A DNA stretch of 64,000 nucleotides from Thauera sp. (GTDB taxonomy: Bacteria; Pseudomonadota; Gammaproteobacteria; Burkholderiales; Rhodocyclaceae): assembly GCA_017302295.1 (NCBI GenBank), contig JAFLDS010000010.1, positions 1-64,000 of the forward strand, in the 5' to 3' direction. Shown one piece after another: positions 52,634 to 60,854 of the stretch (the first letter of the stretch is position 1; each line of letters opens with the position of its first letter). The notes beneath the pieces are model-generated. The model made no database searches, was not told where the DNA came from, and saw only the letters and a list, made by a program, of their open reading frames with translations. The position numbers and the translations under genes are program-made.

Positions 52634-53833
52634 TCAGATCGCTCCAGCGGCGCGCAAGGTGGTGATCTCTGTCGCCGAGTAACCGAGTTCGCTCAGGACC
52701 GCGTCGCTGTGTTCGCCCAGCTTCGGGCCGATCCACTCCGTTCCACCGGGCGTCTCGGACAGCTTGGGCACAATGCCCGGCACGCGGCAGCCGCGGCCGT
52801 CGGGCAGCTTCACCGTCTCCAGCATGCTGCGGGCAAGGAATTGGGGATCGGCGAACATGTCGGCGACCGAGTAAATGCGCGAGGCCGGCACTTCGGCAGC
52901 CGCCAGCGTCGCCAGCACCGCGGCTTCGTCATGCTCCGCCACCCAGGCGTCGATGGCCGCATACAGTTCGTCGCGCCGCGTATCTCGGCCGGCGTTGTCG
53001 GCCAGCGTGGCGTCGTCGGCGAGGTCGTTGCGGCCCATGGCCTGCATCAGCCGCCTGAAGATGGCGTCGCCGTTGGCGCCGATCGCCACATGCTTGCCGT
53101 CGCGCGTGGTGTGGGTGTTCGACGGCGTGATGCCGGGCATGATGTTGCCGGTGCGCTCGCGCACGAAGCCGAAGACGTCGAACTCGGGCACCAGCGACTC
53201 CATCATCGCGAACACCGCTTCGTACAGCGCGACATCCACCACCTGGCCCCTGCCGCCGTTGACCTCCTTGTGGCGCAGCGCCATCAGCGCGCCGATCACG
53301 CCCCACAGTGCGGCGATCGAGTCGCCGATCGAGATGCCGGTCTTCACCGGCGGGCGGTCGGCAAAGCCGGTGATGTAGCGCAGGCCGCCCATCGACTCGC
53401 CGATCGCGCCGAAGCCCGGCTGCGCCGCCATCGGCCCGGTCTGGCCGAAGCCCGACAGGCGCACCATCACCAGCCCCGGATTGAGCGCCGACAGGGCGTC
53501 CCAGCCCAGCCCGAGCTTCTCCAGCACGCCGGGGCGAAAGTTCTCCACCACGATGTCGGCCTGCGCCACCAGCCGGCGCAGCACCTCGCGGCCGTCGGGA
53601 TGCTTGAGGTTCAGCGTCACCGACTTCTTGTTGCGCGCCTGCACGTACCACCACAGCGAGGTGCCCTCGTAGATCTTGCGCCACTTGCGCAGCGGATCGC
53701 CGCCGTCCGGCGACTCGACCTTGATCACCTCGGCGCCGAACTCGGCCATGATGCGGCTGGCGAAGGGGCCGGCGATCAGCGTGCCGAGCTCGATCACCTT
53801 CAGGCCGGCGAGGGGTTTTGCGGATTCGGTCAT
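52634..53833 (-). CDS. CaiB/BaiF family CoA-transferase (class III)
   Basis: 399 residues. GLKVIELGTLIAGPFASRIMAEFGAEVIKVE opens the protein, and the conserved catalytic Asp region follows in NKKSVTLNLKHPDGREVL and VENFRPG. FGAIGESMGGLRYITGF is typical of the family. These enzymes transfer CoA between carboxylic acids, often in anaerobic or aromatic degradation. The substrate is unknown. Confidence 0.92.
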   Translation of the reverse strand: MTESAKPLAGLKVIELGTLIAGPFASRIMAEFGAEVIKVESPDGGDPLRKWRKIYEGTSLWWYVQARNKKSVTLNLKHPDGREVLRRLVAQADIVVENFRPGVLEKLGLGWDALSALNPGLVMVRLSGFGQTGPMAAQPGFGAIGESMGGLRYITGFADRPPVKTGISIGDSIAALWGVIGALMALRHKEVNGGRGQVVDVALYEAVFAMMESLVPEFDVFGFVRERTGNIMPGITPSNTHTTRDGKHVAIGANGDAIFRRLMQAMGRNDLADDATLADNAGRDTRRDELYAAIDAWVAEHDEAAVLATLAAAEVPASRIYSVADMFADPQFLARSMLETVKLPDGRGCRVPGIVPKLSETPGGTEWIGPKLGEHSDAVLSELGYSATEITTLRAAGAI

Positions 53834-53906
53834 GGGGGGGCCTTCCGGTGCTGGATGTCGTCGTGGGTAGGTCGCAGCCGCGTGCTGCGATCTGCAGGCG
53901 GCCGGC

Positions 53907-54443
53907 TCAGTCGTCCGGCATGCCGGCCAGTTCGGGAAACAGCACGTCGGTGAAGCCGAAGCGGCGGAAGTCGCGCACCCGCATCGGGTACAGCGTGCCG
54001 ATCAGGTGGTCGCACTCGTGCTGCACCACGCGCGCATGGAAGCCCTCGGCGATGCGGTCGATCGGCACGCCCTGCGGGTCGACACCCTGATAGCGGATGC
54101 GGCGGTGGCGCGGCACCACGCCGCGCAGGCCCGGCACCGACAGGCAGCCTTCCCAGCCGTCCTCCATGTCGTTGTCCAGCGGCGTGATCAGCGGGTTCAG
54201 CAAGATCGTGCGCGGCACCGACGGCGCGTCCGGGTAGCGCTCGCTGTGCTCGAAGCCGAAGATCACCACCTGCAGGCCGACGCCGATCTGCGGCGCCGCC
54301 AGCCCCACGCCGCCGGCTGCGGCCATCGTGTCGAACAGGTCGGCGATCAGCGCGTCAAGCTCGGACGTGCCGAACGCCGTGACGGGGGCAGCGGGCTGAA
54401 GCAGGCGCGGATCGCCCATGCGCAGGAGGGTGCGGACGGTCAT
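53907..54443 (-). CDS. def: Peptide deformylase
   Basis: 178 residues. All three motifs are present: [18 protein letters not shown] and HECDHLIG, giving the Cys and two His metal ligands. It removes the formyl group from nascent proteins. A likely second copy in the genome, since fmt is not adjacent as usual for the main def gene. Confidence 0.95.
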   Translation of the reverse strand: MTVRTLLRMGDPRLLQPAAPVTAFGTSELDALIADLFDTMAAAGGVGLAAPQIGVGLQVVIFGFEHSERYPDAPSVPRTILLNPLITPLDNDMEDGWEGCLSVPGLRGVVPRHRRIRYQGVDPQGVPIDRIAEGFHARVVQHECDHLIGTLYPMRVRDFRRFGFTDVLFPELAGMPDD

Positions 54444-54559
54444 GTGGGAAGGGGCGCTAAGCTCAGGGGGTGGTTCGGGGCGATTGCGCGATTATGTCAG
54501 CCATCGCCCTCGCGGCGATAATCGCTTTCCCGCGACTCGTGCTTCACGCGCCCTCATCG

Positions 54560-55108
54560 ATGCGACCCAGGCCACCCACCGACTACCTCGCCGGATATCC
54601 GCCTGCGCTCGTGCAGCAGGTGTTGGAACTCATCGAACAGGGGCGTTTTGCCGAAGTCCTGCTGAAGCGTTACCCGCGACCGCACGAAGTACGTACCGAT
54701 GGTGCGCTGTACGGCTACGTGCAGGACCTCAAGGCGGCTCACCTGCGCACCGCGCCGCCGCTCAGCAAGGTGTGCTTCGACAGCAAGCTCCACGTCATCC
54801 GAAACGCGCTCGGCACCCACACCACGGTCTCGCGCGTGCAGGGTGCGAAACTGCAGTCCAAGCGCGAGATCCACATCGCCACCGTCTTCCGCGAGGTGCC
54901 GGAGGAATTCCTGCGCATGATCGTCGTGCACGAGCTCGCCCACCTGCGCGAACGCGATCACGACAGGGCCTTCTACCAGCTCTGCCTGCATATGGAGCCG
55001 CATTACCACCAGTACGAGTTCGATTTACGGGCCTATCTGACGTGGCGCGAAGCGACGAGGGAGGGGCTCTGGACAGCGGCCTCCCGGACGCCGCCGGCGC
55101 GTTCCTGA
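54560..55108 (+). CDS. YgjP-like zinc metallopeptidase
   Basis: 182 residues from ATG 54560. The zinc motif is VVHELAHLRERDHDRAFYQLC, HExxH plus a downstream His, followed by MEPHY: the YgjP/DUF45 pattern. Starts at 54494 or GTG 54470 would extend the N-terminus with a hydrophobic stretch; none of the starts has a clear ribosome binding site. Divergent from def. A decayed partial copy lies at 56545. Confidence 0.85.
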   Translation: MRPRPPTDYLAGYPPALVQQVLELIEQGRFAEVLLKRYPRPHEVRTDGALYGYVQDLKAAHLRTAPPLSKVCFDSKLHVIRNALGTHTTVSRVQGAKLQSKREIHIATVFREVPEEFLRMIVVHELAHLRERDHDRAFYQLCLHMEPHYHQYEFDLRAYLTWREATREGLWTAASRTPPARS

Positions 55109-55158
55109 TGCTCCCCATTCTGTTGTCGCGCGGGCTTCCGCTGAGGCCGAACTTGCGC

Positions 55159-56478
55159 CTAGGGTGTCCGGAAGCGGTATGACTGGCGCGACGGCGCGGG
55201 AAACCGGTCGCGTGGCAGGAAGCTCGTCGTGCCCCACTCGGTCACCCGCCACCGGCCATCGAGTACGAATCGTGCCCGCACGCTCCAGAAGTAGCGTGAC
55301 GCGGCCTGCAACGGCACGGCCAGCGCATGCTCCGGGCGCGGCAGGTCCGTTCGCCGGTAGACGATCGGACCCGGCGCCATGTTCTCCTCGCGTGCGATCA
55401 CGAGTTCGTAGCGGACGTCGCGCACTCGCGCCATGTCCTCGGGCGAGGCGGCGACATCGCCCGGGCGCGGGAAGGCCTGCCAGCGCAGGTTCGGTTGCAG
55501 TGTGTCCGCTTCGAACCATTCGAAGCGCGAGCCGATCGAGGGGTCGCCGGTGAGGATGCCGCGGGTCGGCGGATCGATCGGGGCCAGACCGAAGGCGACC
55601 GACAGCAGGCTGCCGGCCGAATGCGCCTCGCGATCGGGAAAGGGGTAGAGCTCGAAGGCCTGCTCGTAGATGTGACTGCCCAGGGAACGAAAGCCGGTGG
55701 CCAGTTCGTCAACCAAGGCGCGGGCCTCGTTGTCCGACCATCCAGCGAGGTTCCGGCTGCGTCCCTGATAGGCATAGTCGGCGACGAGTTGCTCGGCATT
55801 GCTCGCCGCATCCACGACGCGCACATGCGCCTGCAGATGTGCGGTCGAGGGTTCGTCGATGCCGAAGCCAGTCGTTCCGGCGCGCGTGAGCGTCGTTTCG
55901 AGTACGGTGTCGACGCCGCGAGCGTGCAGTGCGCGATAGTTGCCGGACGCCGCGGCCAGGCGCATGTCCGCTTCGGGCAGGTCGACGACGAGGGCGCCAG
56001 CCGTCCTGGCCGCGTCTTCGACCGCATGGCGCAATGTCGCCTGCACGGTGCGCATCTCGACCGCGCGCATCATCGCCGCCTCGCTCGCGGCCGCCTGCTC
56101 GGCGCCAGGGGCTGCGACGGCGCCCGCGACCCCGCCGACCAGGCCGGCGACGCCGCAGAATCCCAGGAACAGCAGCAGTGCCGCACCGCAGGCCGAGCCG
56201 CTGCAACCGCCGCCGCCCATGCTGCTCAGGCAGGCGGCGAAGGTGCCGCCGGCGCCCGTCGCCGCGCCCTCGCCCCTGTGGTGCGCGAAGCCCTCGAAGC
56301 GAACTTCCGGCGCCTGCTCGGTGGCGACGACCGCAAGGCGACCCGCCCGGGCCTGATAGGCCGTGTCCGGCGGCGCAGGCTCGAGGCTCGCGCAGGCGCC
56401 CATGCCCAGTGCCAGCAGAAGCACGGCTGCGCGAAGTGATTTCAGGGCTGCAACCAAGAGGGGCGGGCGTTGATCCAT
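55159..56478 (-). CDS. Lipoprotein of unknown function
   Basis: 439 residues. The signal peptide ends in the lipobox LGMGAC. A Gly/Cys-rich hydrophobic stretch (residues ~95-125, with GGGGCSGSACG) could be a membrane segment. The rest is soluble, probably beta-rich, with no motif I recognise. ATG 56478 starts the signal peptide. It lies between the YgjP-like gene (convergent) and its relic. Confidence 0.75.
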   Translation of the reverse strand: MDQRPPLLVAALKSLRAAVLLLALGMGACASLEPAPPDTAYQARAGRLAVVATEQAPEVRFEGFAHHRGEGAATGAGGTFAACLSSMGGGGCSGSACGAALLLFLGFCGVAGLVGGVAGAVAAPGAEQAAASEAAMMRAVEMRTVQATLRHAVEDAARTAGALVVDLPEADMRLAAASGNYRALHARGVDTVLETTLTRAGTTGFGIDEPSTAHLQAHVRVVDAASNAEQLVADYAYQGRSRNLAGWSDNEARALVDELATGFRSLGSHIYEQAFELYPFPDREAHSAGSLLSVAFGLAPIDPPTRGILTGDPSIGSRFEWFEADTLQPNLRWQAFPRPGDVAASPEDMARVRDVRYELVIAREENMAPGPIVYRRTDLPRPEHALAVPLQAASRYFWSVRARFVLDGRWRVTEWGTTSFLPRDRFPAPSRQSYRFRTP

Positions 56479-56544
56479 GGCGCCTCTGTCGCGGATTGTC
56501 GTTCGGCAGGATGGTACGCGCGAGCTCGGGAGAGGGCGAGCGGG

Positions 56545-56725
56545 AAGCGCATTGCCTTTTCCCGGCAGGTGACGGTCCCGCTGGAGTTCCTGCGCATGAT
56601 CGGCGTGCAAGAGCTTGCCCGCCTGCGCGAACGCGATCGCGACAAGGCCTTCGACCAGCGCTGCGCGCACATGGAGCCGCGCTACCGCCGGTACGAGTTC
56701 GACCTCCGGCCCGCCCGTCGGCTGC
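56545..56725 (+). pseudogene. Decayed partial copy of the YgjP-like gene
   Basis: About 180 bp encode LEFLRMIGVQELARLRERD, then MEPRYRRYEFDLR, colinear and close to residues of the intact gene at 54880-55045. The zinc motif HELAH has become QELAR, so the site is dead, and the N-terminal two thirds are absent. It is best explained as a partial duplication that decayed. Confidence 0.7.
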
Positions 56726-56781
56726 CGCGTCGGCTGCCGGACGAGGGCGCCGCAGCTGGGGGCGATTTCCGGGCGTGTTGT

Positions 56782-57960
56782 TCAGCCGTGGCGCTGGGCG
56801 AGCACCAGCAGGTTGCGTGGCGTCAGCGCGCGGTCGCAGAAGCTGCCGATGCGCACGTCGAAGCCGGCTTCTTCCAGACCGAGTGCCAGATCCAGCACCA
56901 GCCACAGTTCCAGCGGACGCCGGAAGGCGTGGCGAACGAGTTCGTGGCGGCGGACTTCCCCGCGCCGGCGCTCGCCGCTCGCCTGCCAGTGTTCCCAGTC
57001 GATCTGTGCAGGGAGGCGTAGTCCTTCGCGCTCGGCCAGCGCGGCGCAGAACGCCGGGAAGTCAGCCTTCAGCCAGCTCGCGGGGACGGGGCGAAACGGT
57101 CGCTCCGTCTCGCCCTCCAGCGCGTTGCGCAGCGCGACGAAGCCCAGCTTCCACGCCTGGTCGCGGGCGAGGCGTCGGCGTGCGTGGCGAGGCGCGGTCA
57201 CGGTCTCGGTGACGGCGAGGCGCAGCGTGTCGGCTGTCAGCGCGAGCGCCGCGTCGCGCCCGAGCGGCCGATAGCCGGCCTCGGCGCCGAGGTGGTAGCA
57301 GCACGGCGCGATGCGGTACGCCCGTGCCTGCGCGTGTGTCGCATTGCGCACGAGGCTGCGGTGCAGCTCGCCGCAGGCATGCAGGGCGACGACTTCGCGC
57401 CCGGCCGGGTGTAGCTGCACGTCGGCACCGAGCGCGTCAGCGCACAGCGCGGTCTGCGCCACGCCGGCGCGCGCCGACAGCTTTTCGGCTTCGCGGCACA
57501 GCGCAGCGTCAATCTCGAGCGAGCTCACCGGCACGCGGTCGGCCTGCGCCAGACGCCGGCCCAGGTGCCCTTTGCCCGCGCACCATTCCAGCAGGGGCGC
57601 CTGCGCCCGCGGCGCGTGCGCGGCGAAGGCCTCGATCTGCTGGCGCTTGCGTCCAGGGATGGCCCAGTCGAAATGCGTATCCGACGGTGGCAGCGTGCGT
57701 TCGGGCAGCGGCGCCACATCGCACAGGCGGTCGAACTCGGTGAGGATGGGCAGCGCCTCGCGCAGCACGTCGCGGCAGGCAAGCGGGTCCTGATGCAGCG
57801 CGTCGACGGCGGCCGTGTCGAGGCGGTCGACCGTGGCGGCCAGTGCCGGCCAGCGCTCGCGCCATGCGGGACGACGCACATGAAAGGGCGATGGCCGCCA
57901 CAGCGCCTCGTGCTCGGCGAGCAGCGCCTGCAGTTCGGTGAAACGGGCTCTGAGGCTCAC
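56782..57960 (-). CDS. SAM-dependent methyltransferase (GSTCD-like)
   Basis: 392 residues. LLEWCAGKGHLGRRLA binds SAM, and VALHACGELHRSLV and IAPCCYHLG are typical of the PF13679 methyltransferases related to GSTCD, whose substrate is unknown. GTG 57960 shares GTGA with the stop of the upstream NdpA gene, so translation is coupled. Confidence 0.82.
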   Translation of the reverse strand: MSLRARFTELQALLAEHEALWRPSPFHVRRPAWRERWPALAATVDRLDTAAVDALHQDPLACRDVLREALPILTEFDRLCDVAPLPERTLPPSDTHFDWAIPGRKRQQIEAFAAHAPRAQAPLLEWCAGKGHLGRRLAQADRVPVSSLEIDAALCREAEKLSARAGVAQTALCADALGADVQLHPAGREVVALHACGELHRSLVRNATHAQARAYRIAPCCYHLGAEAGYRPLGRDAALALTADTLRLAVTETVTAPRHARRRLARDQAWKLGFVALRNALEGETERPFRPVPASWLKADFPAFCAALAEREGLRLPAQIDWEHWQASGERRRGEVRRHELVRHAFRRPLELWLVLDLALGLEEAGFDVRIGSFCDRALTPRNLLVLAQRHG

Positions 57961-58964
57961 GTCTCTTCCGTCAGCATCCGCTTCAGGTATTCGGGCAAGC
58001 CGGACAGCACCAAGGTATCTGTGGCGCGGTCGTAGTGCACCGCGCCCGAGTGCAATCCGCTGCGGTCGAACTCGAGCTTCCACTGTTCGCCGCTGGCGCT
58101 GAAGCGCACGAGCGGGCGGATGGCGCGCCGGTTCGGCACGAAGCCGCTGGCAAGCTTCGTTTCCTCGGCGTTCAGTACGGCGTCGAGCCGCGCGGGCTGC
58201 TCGGGGAAGACCTCGCGCGCCAGTTCCTCGAATTCGACGGGCGTGCCGCTTTCACCCAGCGCATCCAGATAGTCGTGGGCGCGCTCGAGCAGCGTGTCGC
58301 GCGCCGTGGGCTCGAGGCGCTGACCGTCGGCGAACTGGCTGAGCGTCATCACCAGCTTCTTCGTTTCCTGCAGCGCCACCACCACGTCGCTGCAGCCGAG
58401 GAAACGCTTGAACCAGCTCCCCGCTTTTCCCCGTCCGCGCAGAAAGCTCAGGTAGCGCTCGTCGCCGCGCTGCCAGCCGCCGAGATCGACACGTCCCGCT
58501 GCCTGCAGCGCGGAGAAGTCCAGATGCGCGCAATCGAGTATGTCCAGCGTGCCGCCGATGGCGATGCCCGCTGCTTCGCCGATCAGCGCGGTCCACAGGC
58601 AATCGGTCTCCCCTTCGCGCACCCGCGCGACCACCACGAAACCGCCTTCCTCCAGTTCCTCTTCGTTCGCGATCGCCTGCAGCTGTTCCGCCATACGGTG
58701 CGAAAGCGTGGCGAAATCGATCGATTGTTCGAGGACGTGTTCGCGCAGCCAGCGTGCAAGGGGGAAGCCTTCCTCGTCCTCCTCGAAACGCCCGAAACCC
58801 TTCGCCGAGCGGCTCGCGTACTGACTGCACAGGCGTTCGATCAGGCGCACGGCGGCGGCGTCGAGCGCGCAGGCTGCCGGGCGTAACGACAGGGTGGCGG
58901 AGGCGTTCGGCGCCTTGCTCAGCTGGTGGACGATGAGGTGGGTGACGATGTGTTCTGCGTGCAT
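57957..58964 (-). CDS. Nucleoid-associated protein NdpA/YejK family
   Basis: 335 residues. The N-terminal VTHLIVHQLSKAPNASATLS and central FGRFEEDEEGFPLARWLRE and FKRFLGCSDV follow the YejK/NdpA family, which binds the nucleoid. It is co-transcribed with the methyltransferase (GTGA overlap). It is divergent from the Nudix gene. Confidence 0.85.
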   Translation of the reverse strand: MHAEHIVTHLIVHQLSKAPNASATLSLRPAACALDAAAVRLIERLCSQYASRSAKGFGRFEEDEEGFPLARWLREHVLEQSIDFATLSHRMAEQLQAIANEEELEEGGFVVVARVREGETDCLWTALIGEAAGIAIGGTLDILDCAHLDFSALQAAGRVDLGGWQRGDERYLSFLRGRGKAGSWFKRFLGCSDVVVALQETKKLVMTLSQFADGQRLEPTARDTLLERAHDYLDALGESGTPVEFEELAREVFPEQPARLDAVLNAEETKLASGFVPNRRAIRPLVRFSASGEQWKLEFDRSGLHSGAVHYDRATDTLVLSGLPEYLKRMLTEET

Positions 58965-59108
58965 GGATGGACTCTGGGCTGCGGGCGGCGCGATTCTCGC
59001 ACGGTGTCAGTGAGCTTGGCTCGGGGCGGCACCAATGGCTCGGGATCGCGCCGCAGGCGCCGCCGCTGCGTATCATGCAGGCCGTCGACACGATGGAGCC
59101 GACCCGTC

Positions 59109-59594
59109 ATGGTCTTGCCCCAGCTTTCCTGCGGCCTGCTGGTGATCAACGAGCAGGCCGAGTTGCTCGTCGGTCACTCGACCGGCAGTTCGCACTGGGA
59201 TCTGCCCAAGGGGCTCATCGAGCCGGGCGAGCACCCGATCGAGTGCGCCCTGCGCGAAGCGCGTGAAGAGTTCGGGCTCGAGTTTCCCGCCGGCAGGCTC
59301 GTCGACCTCGGGCGTCATCCCTATTATCGAGGCAAGGATCTGCACCTCTTCGCCGTCTCGAGTTCGACCACGGAATGCCCGCCGGAACGCTGCCGCTGTT
59401 CCAGCTATTTTGCCCATTACCGTACCGGACAGTCCGTACCCGAGATCGACGGTTTCGCCTGGGCCGATGAAGACGCGCTGCGCTCGAGGCTCGGCTGGAG
59501 CATGCGGCGCCTGCTGCTGAACAAGGGGGTGTTGCGCCAAGCGCGTGACATCGTACGCAAAGACACGGCAGCGGGGGCGGGGTCAAGTGCCTGA
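59109..59594 (+). CDS. Nudix hydrolase
   Basis: 161 residues. The Nudix box runs GLIEPGEHPIECALREAREE plus FGL, matching Gx5Ex7REUxEExGU. It hydrolyses nucleoside diphosphates linked to another group; the substrate is not evident. ATG 59109 precedes VLPQLSCGLLVIN. Confidence 0.9.
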   Translation: MVLPQLSCGLLVINEQAELLVGHSTGSSHWDLPKGLIEPGEHPIECALREAREEFGLEFPAGRLVDLGRHPYYRGKDLHLFAVSSSTTECPPERCRCSSYFAHYRTGQSVPEIDGFAWADEDALRSRLGWSMRRLLLNKGVLRQARDIVRKDTAAGAGSSA

Positions 59595-59610
59595 TCGCGC
59601 CCCCGCTCGC

Positions 59611-59961
59611 CTACCTTCCATTGCGGAGGCGTGCGCTCTTTCGGGTGCGTTCGAAGAAGTCATCGGGCTTGCGCCGAACCCAGCGGACAAACTTTGCGAG
59701 CTCGGGATGCGCGATCAGCGCATCGATGGTGCAATACGCTTCGGCGAGTTCCCGCTCGGTGAAGAGCGCATGGATCTGCCGGTGGCAGATCCGGTGCAGG
59801 GGCGTTGTCTCTCTTCCGCCCTTGGAGCGGGGCACGAGATGATGCTCGTCGCGTTGCGTTTCCGGTATCGGTCGTCCGCACAAGGGACAGACGACGTCTG
59901 CTTCCGCAGGTGGCGGAAGGTTCAGGTTCGCCAGGAGTTTCTTGCGAATCCGGCCGGTCAC
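59611..59961 (-). CDS. HNH-motif nuclease-like protein
   Basis: 116 residues. CPLCGRPIP and CHRQIHALF supply a zinc knuckle around the HNH core EHHLVPRSKGGR. A small metal-dependent nuclease or DNA-binding protein. It is the last gene before the island boundary and ends convergent with the Nudix gene. Confidence 0.82.
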   Translation of the reverse strand: MTGRIRKKLLANLNLPPPAEADVVCPLCGRPIPETQRDEHHLVPRSKGGRETTPLHRICHRQIHALFTERELAEAYCTIDALIAHPELAKFVRWVRRKPDDFFERTRKSARLRNGR

Positions 59962-60013
59962 GACAGACTCCTATCCGGTACGGGAAACGTAACCCCGGCG
60001 TAACCCCGGACAA

Positions 60014-60046
60014 AAACGAAAAGGGCCTGCATCGCAGCAGGCCCTT
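60014..60046 (-). terminator. Terminator next to the tRNA 3'-end relic
   Basis: AAGGGCCTGC and GCAGGCCCTT form a 10-bp stem with loop ATCGCA (60031-60036). On the minus strand it is followed by TTCGTTTTTG. It follows the tRNA-like CCA end at 60055 by eight bases, as a tRNA terminator would. Confidence 0.85.
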
Positions 60047-60054
60047 GAATTTGT

Positions 60055-60076
60055 TGGTGGTGATGGGCGGAATCGA
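60055..60076 (-). other. tRNA 3'-end relic, probable attachment site
   Basis: Minus strand TCGATTCCGCCCATCACCAC then CA: the T-loop, T-stem, acceptor and CCA end of a tRNA, without the remainder. A terminator follows at once, while upstream of the fragment (60077-60170) no D arm or anticodon arm can be drawn. This is the pattern left at the far end of an element integrated into a tRNA gene. Confidence 0.5.
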
Positions 60077-60595
60077 CCGATCGACACCAAAAAAACGCAA
60101 GGCGATGATTCTTAAGAATCTTTCTTGCTGACAGGGTGGTGATTTTTCATGTTAGTGCATCACCTGGGTGATGCACTTCCTGTTTGGTAATTTGCGCCGT
60201 TCGCTGGGCGACGTCAACAGCAGCATGGGGCGCATGGTCATGACCTCGTTATTTCGATTGAATATACGGAAGACCTGCTCGTGACATGAACAACCCAGTG
60301 GCCGGATCGACCCCGTTGCTGTCTCCCTGCGTACTCCGAAGTGGCCGTTGGTGACCTACCCCCGCCGGCCATCAGGAGTCGTTCGTCGGCAAACCTCTCG
60401 GGCCGGTTAAGGCTGGGCTCGGCTATTCAGGTGCCGAGGTCGAACGACAGCGGTTGTTGAAGGCTGTCAAGCGGGGCGAGAACGAACCTGAAGCTTCGCA
60501 CTCATGGGATTCCGGGCTCTTTCGGGTGGGCTAGATGGTAAACTTGGCCAAACTTTGGAAGACTTCTCCGCGCGACACCAAGCGAGCCGCCTGAC
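60077..60595. other. Island edge without recognisable genes
   Basis: About 520 bp between the tRNA relic and the HTH gene. No supported coding sequence. It holds a perfect 22-bp palindrome at 60155-60176 and several short, broken frames. The promoter for the HTH/methyltransferase operon must be near its right end. Confidence 0.5.
60155..60176. repeat. 22-bp palindrome
   Basis: GTGCATCACC-TG-GGTGATGCAC, perfect on both arms. It lies near the island edge and repeats the GGTGATG heptamer of the tRNA acceptor end. It could be an operator, an excisionase site or a recombination site. Confidence 0.5.
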
Positions 60596-60796
60596 ATGAA
60601 CCAACCCGATAGCGAAATTCTTACGCTGGATGAAGTGGCGGTCTTCCTCAAGGCAGGGAAGAAAACCGTGTACCGACTGGCCCAGCAGGGCGAGATACCG
60701 GGATTCAAGCTGGGCGGCACTTGGCGGTTTCGTCGCAGCGAGTTGGATCGCTGGATTGCCGTGCAGATAGCCAAGAAAGCGCACGACAAGACATGA
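60596..60796 (+). CDS. Excisionase-type helix-turn-helix protein
   Basis: 66 residues. EILTLDEVAVFLKAGKKTVY, then IPGFKLGGTWRFRRSELDRW: the MerR-like winged helix of the excisionase/AlpA family. Such proteins regulate or excise mobile elements and often precede methyltransferase genes in restriction or defence islands. It lies 58 bp before the methyltransferase. Confidence 0.88.
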   Translation: MNQPDSEILTLDEVAVFLKAGKKTVYRLAQQGEIPGFKLGGTWRFRRSELDRWIAVQIAKKAHDKT

Positions 60797-60854
60797 ACGC
60801 CCAGCAGAACGAGGGCAGCCAGTCGGCCTGGCCCAGAGGAGGGGCTGTACGCCC

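Noticed and set aside
60014-60090. tmRNA 3' end
   Set aside because: The CCA end and terminator look similar, but the tRNA-like part does not match betaproteobacterial tmRNA, and no tag or pseudoknot region is found upstream.
60055-60164. A complete tRNA using GGTGATG at 60158-60164 as the 5' acceptor strand
   Set aside because: The acceptor strands could pair, but the ~110 bases between them have no D arm, no anticodon arm and a defective T stem, so only a 3' relic is supported.
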